A stretch of DNA of 64,000 nucleotides from Promicromonospora iranensis (GCF_028994775.1 NZ_JAJQMN010000010.1:16327-80326), one strand, 5' to 3'. Positions 1 through 9,560 are shown, counted from the first letter of the stretch. Numbers and translations are program-made. The notes: generated from the letters alone by a model not told the origin.

Positions 1-1183
1 GGTCGGCGTCATCGGGCTCCTCGTAGGGCGAGGAGATCCCCGTGAAGTCGGGGAGCTCGCCGGTGCGCGCCCGGGCGTAGAGGCCCTTGCGGTCGCGGGC
101 CTCGCACACCTCCAGCGGCGTGCTGACGTGGACGAGGACGAAGCGTGCGCCCGCCTCCTGGGCCAGGGCCCGCACCCGTGCCCGGCCCGACGCGAACGGC
201 GCGATCGGCGCCGCTATCGCGATGCCGCCGTGCTCGGCCACGAGCGCCGCGACGTAGCCGATGCGCTCGACGTTCATCTCCCGGGACTCCCGGTCGAAAC
301 CGAGCCCCTTGGACAGGTGGTGGCGCACCGCGTCGCCGTCGAGCAGGGTGGTCCGCAGGCCGTCGTCCGCCAGCTCGGCGGCCAGGGCGCGGGCCACCGT
401 CGACTTGCCCGAACCGGACAGGCCCGTGAAGAAGACGACGGTGCCGCGTCGGTGGTCGACGGCTGCGGCGCGGGTCACCTCGGCGGCCGAGGCCGGCGGG
501 TAGAGGGCGGCCACGGCGGCGTCGCGCACGTGCGGCAGGTCGGTGACGGCGGAGACGGTGGACGCCGAGCGGTGGGCCGCGAGCGTGTCGGCGCGGGACG
601 CACCGTACGCGGCCGCGATCTCCTCCAGCGTCACGCCGTCCGGTCCGGACCACGGGACGACGACGGTGCGCACGCGTGCGCGGGTGCGCTCGGACAGGGT
701 GTCCGTCAACGCGGCGGCCGCGCGCACGAGGCCCGGGGCGCCGACGGACCCGGGTGCCGGGGTGCGGCGCGAGACAGGGACCAGGAGCAGCACGGTGCCG
801 GCCTGCTCGGCCAGCGCGACGGCGGCGTCGGTCTCCTGGCGCGTGGGCACCTCGGTGACGAGCAGGCCGAGCGCATCGGTGGCGACGGCGTCCCCGGCGT
901 CCAGGTCCGCACGGACCTCACGGGCCGGCCGGCGTACGGCGTCGTCCCACTGGGGGCCGATCGCCGGCGCGAGAGGCTTCAACGGCTCGAGCGTGGCCGG
1001 TGTGCTGCCCGCCGGCGGCACGAGGCGGGCCAGCGGTGTGTTCTCCGCGTCCGTCAGCAGGGCACCGGCGGCGGCGTCGGGCCAGGCGTCGGCGAGCACC
1101 GACGGCGCGACGGCTCCCCCGAGGGCCAGCTCGAGAAGGTCGAGCTCGTCCTCGGACAGGACGCGTGCGGGGAGGTCGGTCAT
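1..1183 (-). CDS. cysC: Adenylyl-sulfate (APS) kinase with N-terminal sulfurylase-like domain, 3' end off window
   Basis: Phosphorylates APS to PAPS in sulfate activation. About 394 residues are visible; the C-terminus lies beyond the left edge. Residues about 245-394 are a typical APS kinase: P-loop GLSGSGKST (about 253-261), [16 protein letters not shown], then DRKGLYARA and a [10 protein letters not shown] motif. The first 240 residues are not part of a standard 200-residue APS kinase. They contain [13 protein letters not shown] and a hydrophobic strand [11 protein letters not shown] that recall the PUA/N-terminal part of ATP sulfurylase, but no HxGH nucleotide motif is present, so I infer a degenerate sulfurylase-like domain. 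The ATG at 1183 overlaps the stop of the upstream permease by 4 bases (ATGA), implying translational coupling. Kinase assignment is firm; the role of the N-terminal domain is unknown. Confidence 0.9.
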   Translation of the reverse strand, partial: MTDLPARVLSEDELDLLELALGGAVAPSVLADAWPDAAAGALLTDAENTPLARLVPPAGSTPATLEPLKPLAPAIGPQWDDAVRRPAREVRADLDAGDAVATDALGLLVTEVPTRQETDAAVALAEQAGTVLLLVPVSRRTPAPGSVGAPGLVRAAAALTDTLSERTRARVRTVVVPWSGPDGVTLEEIAAAYGASRADTLAAHRSASTVSAVTDLPHVRDAAVAALYPPASAAEVTRAAAVDHRRGTVVFFTGLSGSGKSTVARALAAELADDGLRTTLLDGDAVRHHLSKGLGFDRESREMNVERIGYVAALVAEHGGIAIAAPIAPFASGRARVRALAQEAGARFVLVHVSTPLEVCEARDRKGLYARARTGELPDFTGISSPYEEPDDAD

Positions 1184-2187
1184 TCGCGGCGGCTCGTTTC
1201 TGCTGGGTCTGCTGGAGGGGCGACCCGACGTTCCACCGGGCCGACCGCTGGGTCATCGCCTTCGGCGTGCACCGCCGGAGCCGAGCGCGCCACGGGTGCG
1301 GCGAAACGACGCCGGACCCAGAACCAGATCAGGTTACCGCCGACCAGCGCCGCGACGGCAGCGCCCAGCACGACGGGGAGGCTGGCGCCCAGCAGCTTGA
1401 GCGCGGACGCGAGCAGCAGGATCGCCAGGGCGCGCCGGATGATGCCGCCCGGTGCGCGCGACGAGACGTGCGCGCCGAACCAGGCGCCGGGGATCGCGCC
1501 GATGAGGAGCGACGTCGTGAGCCCGAGCTCGAAGTCGCCGTACAGGATGTGTCCCAGCGACGCCGCCGCGACGAGCGGCACGGCCTGGACCAGGTCGGTG
1601 CCCACGAGCTGTGACGCCTTCAGCGCCGGGTACAGGAGCAGGAGCACGACGATGACCACCGAGCCCGCCCCCACCGACGTCATGCCGACGAGGAGTCCTG
1701 CCACGGCACCGAGGATCACGGTCGGGACGGGGCGCACCACGAGCTGCTTCTCCGGGGCCGTGGGCCGGGCGGGGCCCTCGCCGAGCGCCGAACGGCTCCG
1801 GACCATCTGCAGCACCGCCCGCACCACGAGGCCGCCGGACGCGATCAGGAGCGCCACCCCGAGCACGGTCTTGAGCGCGGCGTCGAGAGCGTCACCGGCC
1901 GGCAGGGCGCGGATGAGCAGGGCGCCGGAGAAGGCGGCGGGCACCGATCCGACGCAGAGCCACAGGACGAGCTTCAGGTTCACGGTCTTGCGCCTCAGGT
2001 GCACTATCGCGCCCGCCGGCTTCATGAAGAGGCTCGCGACCACGTCGCTCGACACCGCCACCAGGGGGTCGACCCGGAACACGAAGATCAGCATCGGTGT
2101 CATGAGCGCGCCGCCGCCCATCCCGGTCAGGCCGACGATGAACCCGACCATCAGGCCACCGAGGACCAGGGGGATCTCGATGCTCAT
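1180..2187 (-). CDS. TauE/SafE family membrane permease (putative sulfite/sulfate transporter)
   Basis: A 335-residue polytopic membrane protein of the TauE/SafE family, whose members move sulfite, sulfoacetate or other organic and inorganic sulfur anions. The first segment carries the family's glycine-rich [13 protein letters not shown] motif, and the second half repeats it as [13 protein letters not shown], as expected from the internal duplication of the family. The C-terminus is a hydrophilic tail rich in Pro, Ala and Arg. The start has a good ribosome site (GAGGAG about 8 bases upstream). It is the first gene of a two-gene unit with the APS kinase and is divergent from cysQDN, so it probably imports sulfate or exports sulfite; the sequence cannot decide the direction. 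Confidence 0.85.
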   Translation of the reverse strand: MSIEIPLVLGGLMVGFIVGLTGMGGGALMTPMLIFVFRVDPLVAVSSDVVASLFMKPAGAIVHLRRKTVNLKLVLWLCVGSVPAAFSGALLIRALPAGDALDAALKTVLGVALLIASGGLVVRAVLQMVRSRSALGEGPARPTAPEKQLVVRPVPTVILGAVAGLLVGMTSVGAGSVVIVVLLLLYPALKASQLVGTDLVQAVPLVAAASLGHILYGDFELGLTTSLLIGAIPGAWFGAHVSSRAPGGIIRRALAILLLASALKLLGASLPVVLGAAVAALVGGNLIWFWVRRRFAAPVARSAPAVHAEGDDPAVGPVERRVAPPADPAETSRRE

Positions 2188-2222
2188 CAGGGGCGCTCCT
2201 CAGGTCCGGTGCTGAAAACCCT

Positions 2223-2247
2223 TATTCCGATCAACTCCATCGGAATA
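2223..2247. promoter_or_regulatory. Perfect inverted repeat in the divergent sulfur-gene promoter region (putative operator)
   Basis: TATTCCGAT (2223-2231), 7-base spacer, ATCGGAATA (2239-2247). It lies between the two divergent sulfur units. A leftward -10-like TACTAT (2250-2245) overlaps its right arm, and a rightward -10-like TAGACT (2256-2261) follows it, so a bound protein could block or tune both promoters. The CCGA/TCGG symmetry and length are compatible with an Rrf2-type (CymR-like) regulator, but that is inference; no regulator gene is nearby. Confidence 0.6.
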
Positions 2248-2426
2248 GTAGGCATTAGACTCTCCTGAGGCGGCTAGAGGCGATTACAGGTCTGCTGGCG
2301 CTCGATCGCATGCCGGAATGGTAGCCTCGGCGCGTCCGCCGGACCTTCGCGCACGGCATCTTGGCGCTTGTCGAGCGCCGCGCAGGGCGGCCGGATCACC
2401 GGAGAAGACGTCCACCCTGGAGATTG

Positions 2427-3308
2427 ATGAACGCGCCGTTCCCTACGCTCCCTCAGACGTCGCTCGACGACGACGCACTCGCCCACGCACTCGCCTCGGG
2501 AGCGGCGGAGGTGCTCCTCGCGCTCCGCGCCGAGGTCGACGCCGCCGGCGGCTCCTTCGTCGCCAAGGAATTCAAGGACGCGGGTGACGCCGCTGCTCAG
2601 GCGTGGCTCGCGGCCGCACTGACCGCCGCCCGGCCCGCCGACGCCGTCCTGTCGGAGGAGGCCAAGGACGACTCGTCCCGCACCCGTGCAGATCGTGTGT
2701 GGATCATCGACCCGCTCGACGGGACCAGAGAGTTCGCCGAGCGGCACGTCGACGGCCCGCACGCCGGGCAGTGGCGCGACGACTTCGCCGTTCACGTCGC
2801 GCTCTGGGAGCGCGGTGCCGGGCTGACCGTCGGGGCGGTGGCCCTGCCCGCACGCGAGCAGGTCCTGACCACCGCGGACGCCGTCGTGCCGGAGGACCGG
2901 AGCCAGGCCGTGCTGGCCGGCGTCCGCCCCCTGCGGATCGCCGCGAGCCGCAGCCGTCCGCCCGCTTTCGTGGCCGCTCTGGCCGAACGCGGCGACGTCG
3001 AGCTCGTGCCGATGGGGTCCGCGGGCGTCAAGATGATGGCGGTCGCCGACGGTACAGTGGACGCTTACGTCCACGGGGGTGGGCAGTACGAGTGGGACTC
3101 CGCGGCGCCGGTCGCCGTGGCACGGTCCCGAGGGCTCGTCTGCACCCGTCTCGACGGATCTGAGCTCGAGTACAACCGGGAGAGCCCCTGGCTCCCTGAC
3201 CTGTTCGTATGCCCCCCGACCCTGGCTCCGCACCTGCGTGAGCTGCTCGACACCGTTGGTGTCGCGTCCGTGGTCGGGGCAGATAGCAAGGAAGGTGCCC
3301 AGTCGTGA
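2427..3308 (+). CDS. cysQ: 3'(2'),5'-bisphosphate nucleotidase (inositol monophosphatase fold)
   Basis: Removes the 3'-phosphate from PAP (and PAPS), clearing the inhibitory by-product of sulfate assimilation. The 293-residue protein has the Li+-sensitive phosphatase signature: acidic SEEAK near residue 76, WIIDPLDGT (92-100) for metal and phosphate binding, and a C-terminal WDSAAPVAVA segment that supplies the last metal ligand. The ATG at 2427 is chosen over an upstream in-frame ATG (2361) because the upstream stretch is Arg/Pro-rich and not family-like, and GGAG precedes 2427, though at only 4 bases. The stop overlaps the GTG of cysD (GTGA), making a cysQ-cysD-cysN operon. Assignment is strong. 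Confidence 0.9.
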   Translation: MNAPFPTLPQTSLDDDALAHALASGAAEVLLALRAEVDAAGGSFVAKEFKDAGDAAAQAWLAAALTAARPADAVLSEEAKDDSSRTRADRVWIIDPLDGTREFAERHVDGPHAGQWRDDFAVHVALWERGAGLTVGAVALPAREQVLTTADAVVPEDRSQAVLAGVRPLRIAASRSRPPAFVAALAERGDVELVPMGSAGVKMMAVADGTVDAYVHGGGQYEWDSAAPVAVARSRGLVCTRLDGSELEYNRESPWLPDLFVCPPTLAPHLRELLDTVGVASVVGADSKEGAQS

Positions 3309-4207
3309 AGAGTCACGTTCTGAGCCAGCTGCGCAGCCTGGAAGCCGAGAGCATCCACATCATGCGCGAGGTGGTAGCCGAGATGCAGCGGCCGTGTCTG
3401 CTGTTCTCCGGTGGCAAGGATTCCATCGTCATGCTGCACCTCGCGGTCAAGGCGTTCGCTCCGGCGCGGGTCCCGTTCCCGATCATGCATGTCGACACCG
3501 GGCTGAACTTCCAGACCGTGCTCGACTGCCGTGACCGGTGGGTGGAGCGGACGGGCGTGCAGCTGGTCGTCGCCTCCGTGCAGGAAGGGATCGACCGGGG
3601 ACTGGTCCAGGAGGAGCCCAACGGCTCCCGCAACCGGATCCAGACGCCGGTGCTGCTGGAGGCCGCCGAGAAGCACGGCTTCGACGCCCTGTTCGGCGGT
3701 GGCCGGCGTGACGAGGAGAAGGCCCGCGCCAAGGAGCGCGTGTTCTCCTTCCGCGACGACTTCGGCCAGTGGGACCCGAAGAACCAGCGTCCCGAGATCT
3801 GGAACCTGTACAACGGTCGCGTCCACCAGGGTGAGTCCATCCGGGTGTTCCCGCTGTCCAACTGGACCGAGCTGGACATCTGGGCGTACATCGAGGCCGA
3901 GAACATCGACCTGCCTGACCTCTACCTCGCCAAGGAGCGCGAGGTCGTGGAGCGCGGCGGCATGCTCTACGAGGTCAACGACTTCACTCCGCTCAAGGAC
4001 GGCGAGACCGCTCAGGTACTGTCCACGCGCTACCGGACGGTCGGCGACGCGAACCTCACGGCATGCGTCGAGTCCACCGCGTCCACGCTGCGCGACGTCG
4101 TCGAGGAGGTCGCGGCGGTGCGCCTGACCGAGCGCGGCGCCACGCGCGGCGACGACAAGGTGAGCGAGGCCGCGATGGAAGACCGCAAGAAGGAAGGCTA
4201 CTTCTGA
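3305..4207 (+). CDS. cysD: Sulfate adenylyltransferase subunit 2
   Basis: Catalytic subunit of the CysDN ATP sulfurylase, making APS from sulfate and ATP. The 300-residue protein shows the PP-loop motif SGGKDS (35-40) for ATP alpha-pyrophosphatase chemistry, followed by the conserved MHVDTGLNF and GGRRDEEKARAKER segments. Length matches CysD. It starts with GTG overlapping the cysQ stop by 4 bases, and its TGA shares one base with the cysN ATG (TGATG), so the two subunits are probably made in fixed ratio. PAPS reductase (CysH) also has the PP-loop, but the EKARAKER segment and the adjacent cysN identify CysD. Confidence 0.97.
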   Translation: MKSHVLSQLRSLEAESIHIMREVVAEMQRPCLLFSGGKDSIVMLHLAVKAFAPARVPFPIMHVDTGLNFQTVLDCRDRWVERTGVQLVVASVQEGIDRGLVQEEPNGSRNRIQTPVLLEAAEKHGFDALFGGGRRDEEKARAKERVFSFRDDFGQWDPKNQRPEIWNLYNGRVHQGESIRVFPLSNWTELDIWAYIEAENIDLPDLYLAKEREVVERGGMLYEVNDFTPLKDGETAQVLSTRYRTVGDANLTACVESTASTLRDVVEEVAAVRLTERGATRGDDKVSEAAMEDRKKEGYF

Positions 4208-5529
4208 TGACGACGACCCTCCCCGAGGCCGGTCCCGCCTCCGAGCCGCACAACGAGGTCGTCAGCGGCGACCTCCTGCGGTTCGCCACGGCCGGCTCGG
4301 TCGACGACGGCAAGTCCACCCTGATCGGCCGCCTGCTGTTCGACAGCAAGTCGATCTTCGCCGACCAGCTCGAGTCGGTGGAGCAGGTCAGCAAGGACCG
4401 CGGCAACGACTACGCGGACCTGTCGCTCCTGACGGACGGCCTGCGCGCCGAGCGCGAGCAGGGCATCACCATCGACGTGGCCTACCGCTACTTCGCGACG
4501 CCCAAGCGCAAGTTCATCATCGCGGACACGCCGGGCCACACGCAGTACACCCGCAACATGGTGACGGGGGCCTCGACGGCCGACGTCGCGCTGATCCTCG
4601 TGGACGCGCGCAAGGGCGTCGTCGAGCAGTCGCGTCGGCACACGTTCCTCGCCACGCTGCTCGGGGTGCCGCACGTGGTCGTCTGCGTGAACAAGATGGA
4701 CCTCGTCGACTACGACGAGCAGGTGTTCGAGCAGATCCGCGCCGAGTTCACCGAGTTCGCCTCACGCCTGCGCGTGCCCGACCTGACCTTCATCCCGGTG
4801 TCGGCCCTGGTGGGCGACAACGTGGTGACCAGGTCGGAGAAGATGCCGTGGTTCGACGGCTCGCCGCTGCTCAGCCACCTGGAGCGGCTGCACGTCGCCT
4901 CGGACCGCAACCTCGTCGACGTGCGGTTCCCGGTCCAGTACGTGATCCGGCCGCAGCAGAACGACGCGCGCGACTACCGCGGCTACGCGGGCACCGTCGC
5001 CTCCGGCGTCATGAAGCCGGGCGACCGGGTGCTGGCGCTCCCGGCCGGCCTGGAGACGACCATCGAGTCCATCGACACGGCCGACGGGCCCGTCGACGAG
5101 GCCTACCCGCCCATGTCGGTCACGGTCCGCCTGGCCGACGAGATCGACATCTCCCGCGGCGACATGATCTGCCGCCCGAACAACGCCCCGACCGTCACGC
5201 AGGACATCGACGCCCAGATCTGCTGGATGGACGAGTCGGCGTCGCTGGTGGAGGGCAAGAAGTACGCGATCAAGCACACCACCCGGTGGGCACGGGCGAT
5301 GGTCAAGAACATCAACTACCGCGTCGACGTCAACACGCTGCACCGCGACGAGGACGCAGAAGAGATCAAGCTGAACGAGATGGCCCGGATCCGGCTGCGT
5401 GTGACACAGCCGCTCTTCGTGGACGCCTACCAGACCAACCGCCAGACGGGCGCGTTCATCCTCGTGGACGAGGCGACCAACAAGACGGTCGCCGCTGGCA
5501 TGATCGGCGGGTCCGCTCGCCAGTACTGA
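4207..5529 (+). CDS. cysN: Sulfate adenylyltransferase subunit 1 (GTPase)
   Basis: GTPase subunit that drives APS formation by CysD. The 440-residue protein is EF-Tu-like: G1 GSVDDGKST (30-38), G3 DTPGHTQYTRNM, G4 NKMDLVDYD, then beta-barrel domains ending with ILVDEATNKTVAAGMI. Length equals that of stand-alone CysN rather than the CysNC fusion, in agreement with a separate cysC across the divergent promoter. The ATG at 4207 is favoured because it directly follows the cysD stop and because the reading frame upstream of it is only a shadow of cysD. Last gene of the operon; a strong hairpin follows 70 bases downstream. Confidence 0.97.
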   Translation: MTTTLPEAGPASEPHNEVVSGDLLRFATAGSVDDGKSTLIGRLLFDSKSIFADQLESVEQVSKDRGNDYADLSLLTDGLRAEREQGITIDVAYRYFATPKRKFIIADTPGHTQYTRNMVTGASTADVALILVDARKGVVEQSRRHTFLATLLGVPHVVVCVNKMDLVDYDEQVFEQIRAEFTEFASRLRVPDLTFIPVSALVGDNVVTRSEKMPWFDGSPLLSHLERLHVASDRNLVDVRFPVQYVIRPQQNDARDYRGYAGTVASGVMKPGDRVLALPAGLETTIESIDTADGPVDEAYPPMSVTVRLADEIDISRGDMICRPNNAPTVTQDIDAQICWMDESASLVEGKKYAIKHTTRWARAMVKNINYRVDVNTLHRDEDAEEIKLNEMARIRLRVTQPLFVDAYQTNRQTGAFILVDEATNKTVAAGMIGGSARQY

Positions 5530-5599
5530 GCGGCCGCACCGAACGTCCCCAGAACGTGACCGGGTAGTTCACGGACTCCCTGATACGCTCCACATCGCC

Positions 5600-5631
5600 G
5601 GAGGGCCGCCGACCTGTGTCGGCGGCCCTCC
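5600..5631 (+). terminator. Strong GC hairpin after cysN
   Basis: Perfect 14-bp stem GGAGGGCCGCCGAC / GTCGGCGGCCCTCC with a 4-base loop (5614-5617), about 70 bases past the cysN stop. No U-run follows, which is common for terminator hairpins in high-GC actinobacteria. Confidence 0.8.
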
Positions 5632-5732
5632 CATGTTGCACACACGCTGCCTGGTCAGGACGCTCATGCTCCATCGGGAAGATCCCCGCGAGCAGCGAGC
5701 CGGACCCGCACGCTGACCCGGAGGTACCCCAG

Positions 5733-7925
5733 GTGACGGTCGTCTCGAGCTCCTTGCCGCCCTCGTCGGGCACGGCCCGGGACGTCCCGAAGCACGCGCG
5801 CGCCGTGCCCGGTGGCCGCTTCCGGCGTCCGGGTACCGATCGAGCGGGGCACACAGGCGGCCACATCCCCGAGCTGCACGGTCTGCGCGGTCTGGCGCTC
5901 GCCCTCGTCGTGGCGTTCCACCTCTTCGGCAACGGCCGGGTGTCAGGCGGCGTCGACGTCTTCCTGGTCCTGTCCGGTTTTCTCGCGACCGGTTCGCTGC
6001 TGCGTCGTGCCGAGCGCCGCGAGCTGCGTCTGGGCGAGCACTACGGGCGCACGTTCTCCCGGCTCGTGCCGCCGGCCCTCCTGGTGCTCGTCGCCACGGC
6101 GGGCCTGGCCTGGTGGGTCATGCCGGAAGGTACCTGGAGCCAGACCGGCCGGGAGATCCTGGCCTCGGCGCTGTACTACGTGAACTGGGAGATGATCTCC
6201 GGCCAGCTCGCCTACGGCGCAGCGGGTCCCGAGACCAGCCCGCTGCAGCACTTCTGGTCGATGTCGGTCCAGGGTCAGTTCTTCCTGGCCTGGCCGGTGG
6301 TCGTCCTGATCCTGGTGGCGCTGGCACGCGCCGCGCGAACCAGCGCCCGTGGCGTGCTGCTTGTGGCGGTCGGGGCCGCGACCGCGGCGTCGTTCGTCTT
6401 CGCGCAGGACCTGCATGCCGCCGACCAGCCGGTCGCCTACTTCCACTCCGGGGCCCGGTTCTGGGAGCTGGGCCTGGGCGGCTTCCTCGCGCTGGCGCTG
6501 CCGTGGCTGCGGCCCCCGGACTTCCTGCGCCCCGTCCTGGGGTGGGTGGGCCTCGGGCTCGTCGTGTCCAGCGGCTTCGTGCTCGACGGCGGCGCTCTGT
6601 TCCCGGGGCAGTGGGCGCTGTGGCCGGTGACCGGCGCGCTCCTCGTCCTGCTGGGCTCGGGAGGCAGGGCTGTCTGGGGGCCACGCGGCCTGCTGCAGGT
6701 GGCGCCTCTGCGCTTCGTCGCCGACATCTCGTACGCGCTCTACCTGTGGCACTGGCCGCTGCTCATCGCCTACCTGCACTACACGGACCGGGACCGGGTG
6801 GACTGGCTCGGCGCCGCCGCGATCATGACCGCGTCGGTGGTCCTGTCGTGGCTCACCAACAAGCTTGTCGCCGACCCGGCCCAGCGGTTCCGCGTGGCGT
6901 TCGGCGGGGTCCGCGCGCTGGTGGCCGCTGCCGTCTGCGTCTCGCTGGTGGCCGGCAGCGCCGTCGTCGGGCTCACCCTGCTCGAACGACGGGACGCGGC
7001 GCTGCTGGCCGCCGCGAGCGAGGCGGCCGAGGCGGCGGCCGAGCAGACGGGACCCTCCGAGTATCCCGGTGCGCGCGCTCTGAGCCCCAGGTACAGCGAT
7101 CCGGTGCCGCACGACGTACCCGTCCAGCCCGCACCGGTGGTCGCGGCGCAGGACCGGCCCGCCGTCGACGGCGACGGCTGCATCGAGAGCAACACCACGA
7201 CGTCGGCGACCGGGGTGCCCCTGACCTGCGTCCTGACGGACGCACCGGACCCGGACCGGGTGGTGGTCATGGTGGGTGACTCGCACACCATCCAGTGGAC
7301 GCCCGCGATGACCGAGATCGGCCGGACCGAGAACTGGCGGGTGCTCCTGCTGGCGCGGCGCGGCTGCCGGCTGGCCGTCCCCGCCGAGCCGCTCGTCGAG
7401 ATCAGCGCCTGCTGGCAGTGGCGGGCCAAGGCGCTCGATCTGCTCAAGCAGATGCGACCCGACGCGGTGATGGTGATCGGGAGCCGCACGTCGCCGACGG
7501 CGACCGGTGACCAGGTGCACCCGGACGAGGCACGTGCGTGGCGGCAGCTGGAGAAGGTGGGCATCCGGACCGTGACGATCCGCGACAACCCGCGGTTCGA
7601 GTTCGACGTCCCCGCGTGCGTGGAGGAGTCCGGCGGCTCGGCCTGCGCACGGCCACGGTCCGACGTCTACGTGTCGGCCAACCCGGTGGGGGCGGCACCG
7701 GGGGTGCCGCAGACTGCGGCGCACCTCGACCTGACCCCGTTCATCTGCGGCCCGCAGCTGTGCGAGGCCGTGGCGGGCAACGTGCTGATCTATCGCGACG
7801 ACGACCACCTGACGGCCACCTATGTGACGACCCTCGAGAAGCCGCTGCACCGCGCGCTGCGTACGAGGGCCCAGTGGCTCTTCGCGGACCCGATGAACGG
7901 CCCGCTGGTCCGTCAGCGCTACTGA
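5733..7925 (+). CDS. Acyltransferase-3 with C-terminal SGNH domain (subtype A)
   Basis: Predicted 730-residue membrane O-acyltransferase (OafA-like) that would move an acetyl or other acyl group across the membrane and onto a surface glycan. The N-terminal half is an AT3 domain of about ten membrane segments: LHGLRGLALALVVAFHLF near residues 48-65, SPLQHFWSMSVQGQFF, and YALYLWHWPLL. The C-terminal part is a periplasmic SGNH domain: GDSHT with Ser about 517, and RDDDH near residue 690 supplying Asp/His. The GTG at 5733 is chosen for its GGAGG ribosome site 8 bases upstream; the frame upstream of it runs through the terminator hairpin. Resembles the minus-strand gene ending at 14045 more than the two genes between. 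Acceptor substrate unknown. Confidence 0.85.
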   Translation: MTVVSSSLPPSSGTARDVPKHARAVPGGRFRRPGTDRAGHTGGHIPELHGLRGLALALVVAFHLFGNGRVSGGVDVFLVLSGFLATGSLLRRAERRELRLGEHYGRTFSRLVPPALLVLVATAGLAWWVMPEGTWSQTGREILASALYYVNWEMISGQLAYGAAGPETSPLQHFWSMSVQGQFFLAWPVVVLILVALARAARTSARGVLLVAVGAATAASFVFAQDLHAADQPVAYFHSGARFWELGLGGFLALALPWLRPPDFLRPVLGWVGLGLVVSSGFVLDGGALFPGQWALWPVTGALLVLLGSGGRAVWGPRGLLQVAPLRFVADISYALYLWHWPLLIAYLHYTDRDRVDWLGAAAIMTASVVLSWLTNKLVADPAQRFRVAFGGVRALVAAAVCVSLVAGSAVVGLTLLERRDAALLAAASEAAEAAAEQTGPSEYPGARALSPRYSDPVPHDVPVQPAPVVAAQDRPAVDGDGCIESNTTTSATGVPLTCVLTDAPDPDRVVVMVGDSHTIQWTPAMTEIGRTENWRVLLLARRGCRLAVPAEPLVEISACWQWRAKALDLLKQMRPDAVMVIGSRTSPTATGDQVHPDEARAWRQLEKVGIRTVTIRDNPRFEFDVPACVEESGGSACARPRSDVYVSANPVGAAPGVPQTAAHLDLTPFICGPQLCEAVAGNVLIYRDDDHLTATYVTTLEKPLHRALRTRAQWLFADPMNGPLVRQRY

Positions 7926-7937
7926 CGGACCAGCGGG
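7901..7937. terminator. Bidirectional hairpin overlapping the acyltransferase stop codon
   Basis: Perfect 16-bp stem CCCGCTGGTCCGTCAG / CTGACGGACCAGCGGG with a 5-base loop. The TGA (7923-7925) is inside the right arm. It separates two convergent genes (the second ends at 7954) and could stop transcription from both sides. Confidence 0.8.
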
Positions 7938-7953
7938 TTCCGCTCGGCGGGGA

Positions 7954-9456
7954 CTAGCCGAGAGTCACGGCGTCGAGGGCGTCGGCGATGCCGTCACCGT
8001 AGAAGCTGTTCTCCTCGAGCCCGCCCACGCAGGCCGGCCCACGCGTCGTCGTGGTGCACTCGTGGTCGTCCGCCTGGGTACGGACCGCCGCCTCCAGCTG
8101 CGCGGGGCTCCAGCGCGGGTGCGCCGACTTCATGAGCGCCAGGACGCCCGCGACGTGCGGGGACGCCATCGACGTGCCGCTCTTGAGGTCCCAGGTGCCG
8201 TCGAGCTCCGTGGACAGGATCGCGCTGCCCGGGGCGGAGACGTCGATCTTGCCGAGGCCGCGGTTCGAGAACGGGCTCAGCTCCTCGGCCTGGGTCAGCG
8301 ACGAGACCGTCACGACGCCGTCCAGCTCCGCGGGGATGTCCTCGCAGCCGGAGTTGATCACCCGGTTCACGGCCGTCGAGTCGTTGGGGCTCGACGCGTC
8401 GGTGGTGTTGTTGGCCAGGTCGGTGGCGGCGTTGCCCGCCGCGGCGGCGTGCACGACGCCCCGCTTGGTCGAGAAGTCGACGGCGCGGCGCACGGCTTCC
8501 TTCGCCGCCGCCTGGTCGGGCTGGTCCTCGCACCAGTACATGAACGGGTCGACGTAGTACGAGTTGTTCGTGACGTCCATATGGTGCATGCCCGCCCAGA
8601 TGAAGCCGCAGACCGCGTACTCGGGGTAGATGAACCCGTCGTCGTTCACGACCTTGACCGAGGCCATCGTGACGCCCGGGGCGACGCCGACGATGCCGAC
8701 GCCGTTCTGCGCCGCGGCGATGGTGCCGGCGACGTGCGTGCCGTGGTCGGACGTGGTCGGCAGCCAGCCGGTCGCCGACATGTCCGGCCTGCCGCCGTCG
8801 GCGCAGTTCACGGACTGGTCGGCGTCGACCTGGCTCGCCAGGTCGGGGTGCGTGGCGTCGATCCCGGAGTCCAGCACGCCGACGACGACGTCGGGTGAGC
8901 CGGGGTTGATCTCGATGGCCTCATCGGCCTTGATCATCTCCATGTCCCACTGCGTGGCCTCACCCGGGTCGGGGACGGCGGTGGTGCCGGCCGGCTCGTC
9001 GACGGTCCAGCCGGTGGTGTCCTTCTTGGCCTGGCCCACCACGGTCTTGCTCTTCTTCGCCCCCTCGGCCTGGTCCGCACCGGGGGTGCCCTCGGTGGGC
9101 GAGACGGTGCGGGTGGCACCCACGGACTCGACGACGCCCGCACGGTCGGCCGCGAGCACGTCCTCGCGGAAGGAGCCGTTGGCGGAGTGCGCCACGACGA
9201 CGCCGATCTGCGGCCAGGCCTGCACGACGACGCCTTCCGCGCGGGTGACGGCCTTGACGGCGAGGCGCGTGTCACGGGCGCCGGCGCGCTCGGTGTTGAC
9301 GACGTACGAGAACAGGGCGCCGTCCGGGGTGACGATCGGGACGGGCGTGGACTCCGGCTCGTCAGCCGCGTTTCCGGCGACACTGCCGAGCGCGGTGAGC
9401 GCGAGCGCCGTCGCGGTGGCGACGGCGAGTGCTCGCCGGGAGTGGGAGATGCGCAT
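7954..9456 (-). CDS. Secreted subtilisin-like serine protease (S8 family)
   Basis: A 500-residue exported protease. Residues 1-31 form a signal peptide (Arg-rich start, hydrophobic core, cleavage near GNAADE). Residues about 45-120 look like an inhibitory propeptide (I9-like, inferred from position and composition). The peptidase domain starts near residue 165 and has the full triad: Asp196 in VLDSGID, His238 in DHGTHVAGT, Ser429 in GTSMASPHVAG; the oxyanion Asn is in AAAAGN (342). Several Cys residues suggest disulfides. The ATG at 9456 has AAGGAGAG about 8 bases upstream; upstream codons in frame are discarded because they would bury the signal peptide. It sits among acyltransferase genes, convergent with one and divergent from another, so a role in surface maturation is possible but unproven. 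Confidence 0.92.
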   Translation of the reverse strand: MRISHSRRALAVATATALALTALGSVAGNAADEPESTPVPIVTPDGALFSYVVNTERAGARDTRLAVKAVTRAEGVVVQAWPQIGVVVAHSANGSFREDVLAADRAGVVESVGATRTVSPTEGTPGADQAEGAKKSKTVVGQAKKDTTGWTVDEPAGTTAVPDPGEATQWDMEMIKADEAIEINPGSPDVVVGVLDSGIDATHPDLASQVDADQSVNCADGGRPDMSATGWLPTTSDHGTHVAGTIAAAQNGVGIVGVAPGVTMASVKVVNDDGFIYPEYAVCGFIWAGMHHMDVTNNSYYVDPFMYWCEDQPDQAAAKEAVRRAVDFSTKRGVVHAAAAGNAATDLANNTTDASSPNDSTAVNRVINSGCEDIPAELDGVVTVSSLTQAEELSPFSNRGLGKIDVSAPGSAILSTELDGTWDLKSGTSMASPHVAGVLALMKSAHPRWSPAQLEAAVRTQADDHECTTTTRGPACVGGLEENSFYGDGIADALDAVTLG

Positions 9457-9560
9457 GGATTCACTCTCCTTGAGGTGTGAGCCCCAGATGGGGATTTCCC
9501 GCAACCTACCGTGTGCGGAGAAATCTGCCTCACGACAGCGGGGAGGAATCCGTGGTGCGC

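Noticed and set aside
5616-5732. Earlier start for the first acyltransferase
   Set aside because: The upstream codons lie in the terminator after cysN and encode a Cys/Pro-rich stretch. The GTG at 5733 has a strong ribosome site.
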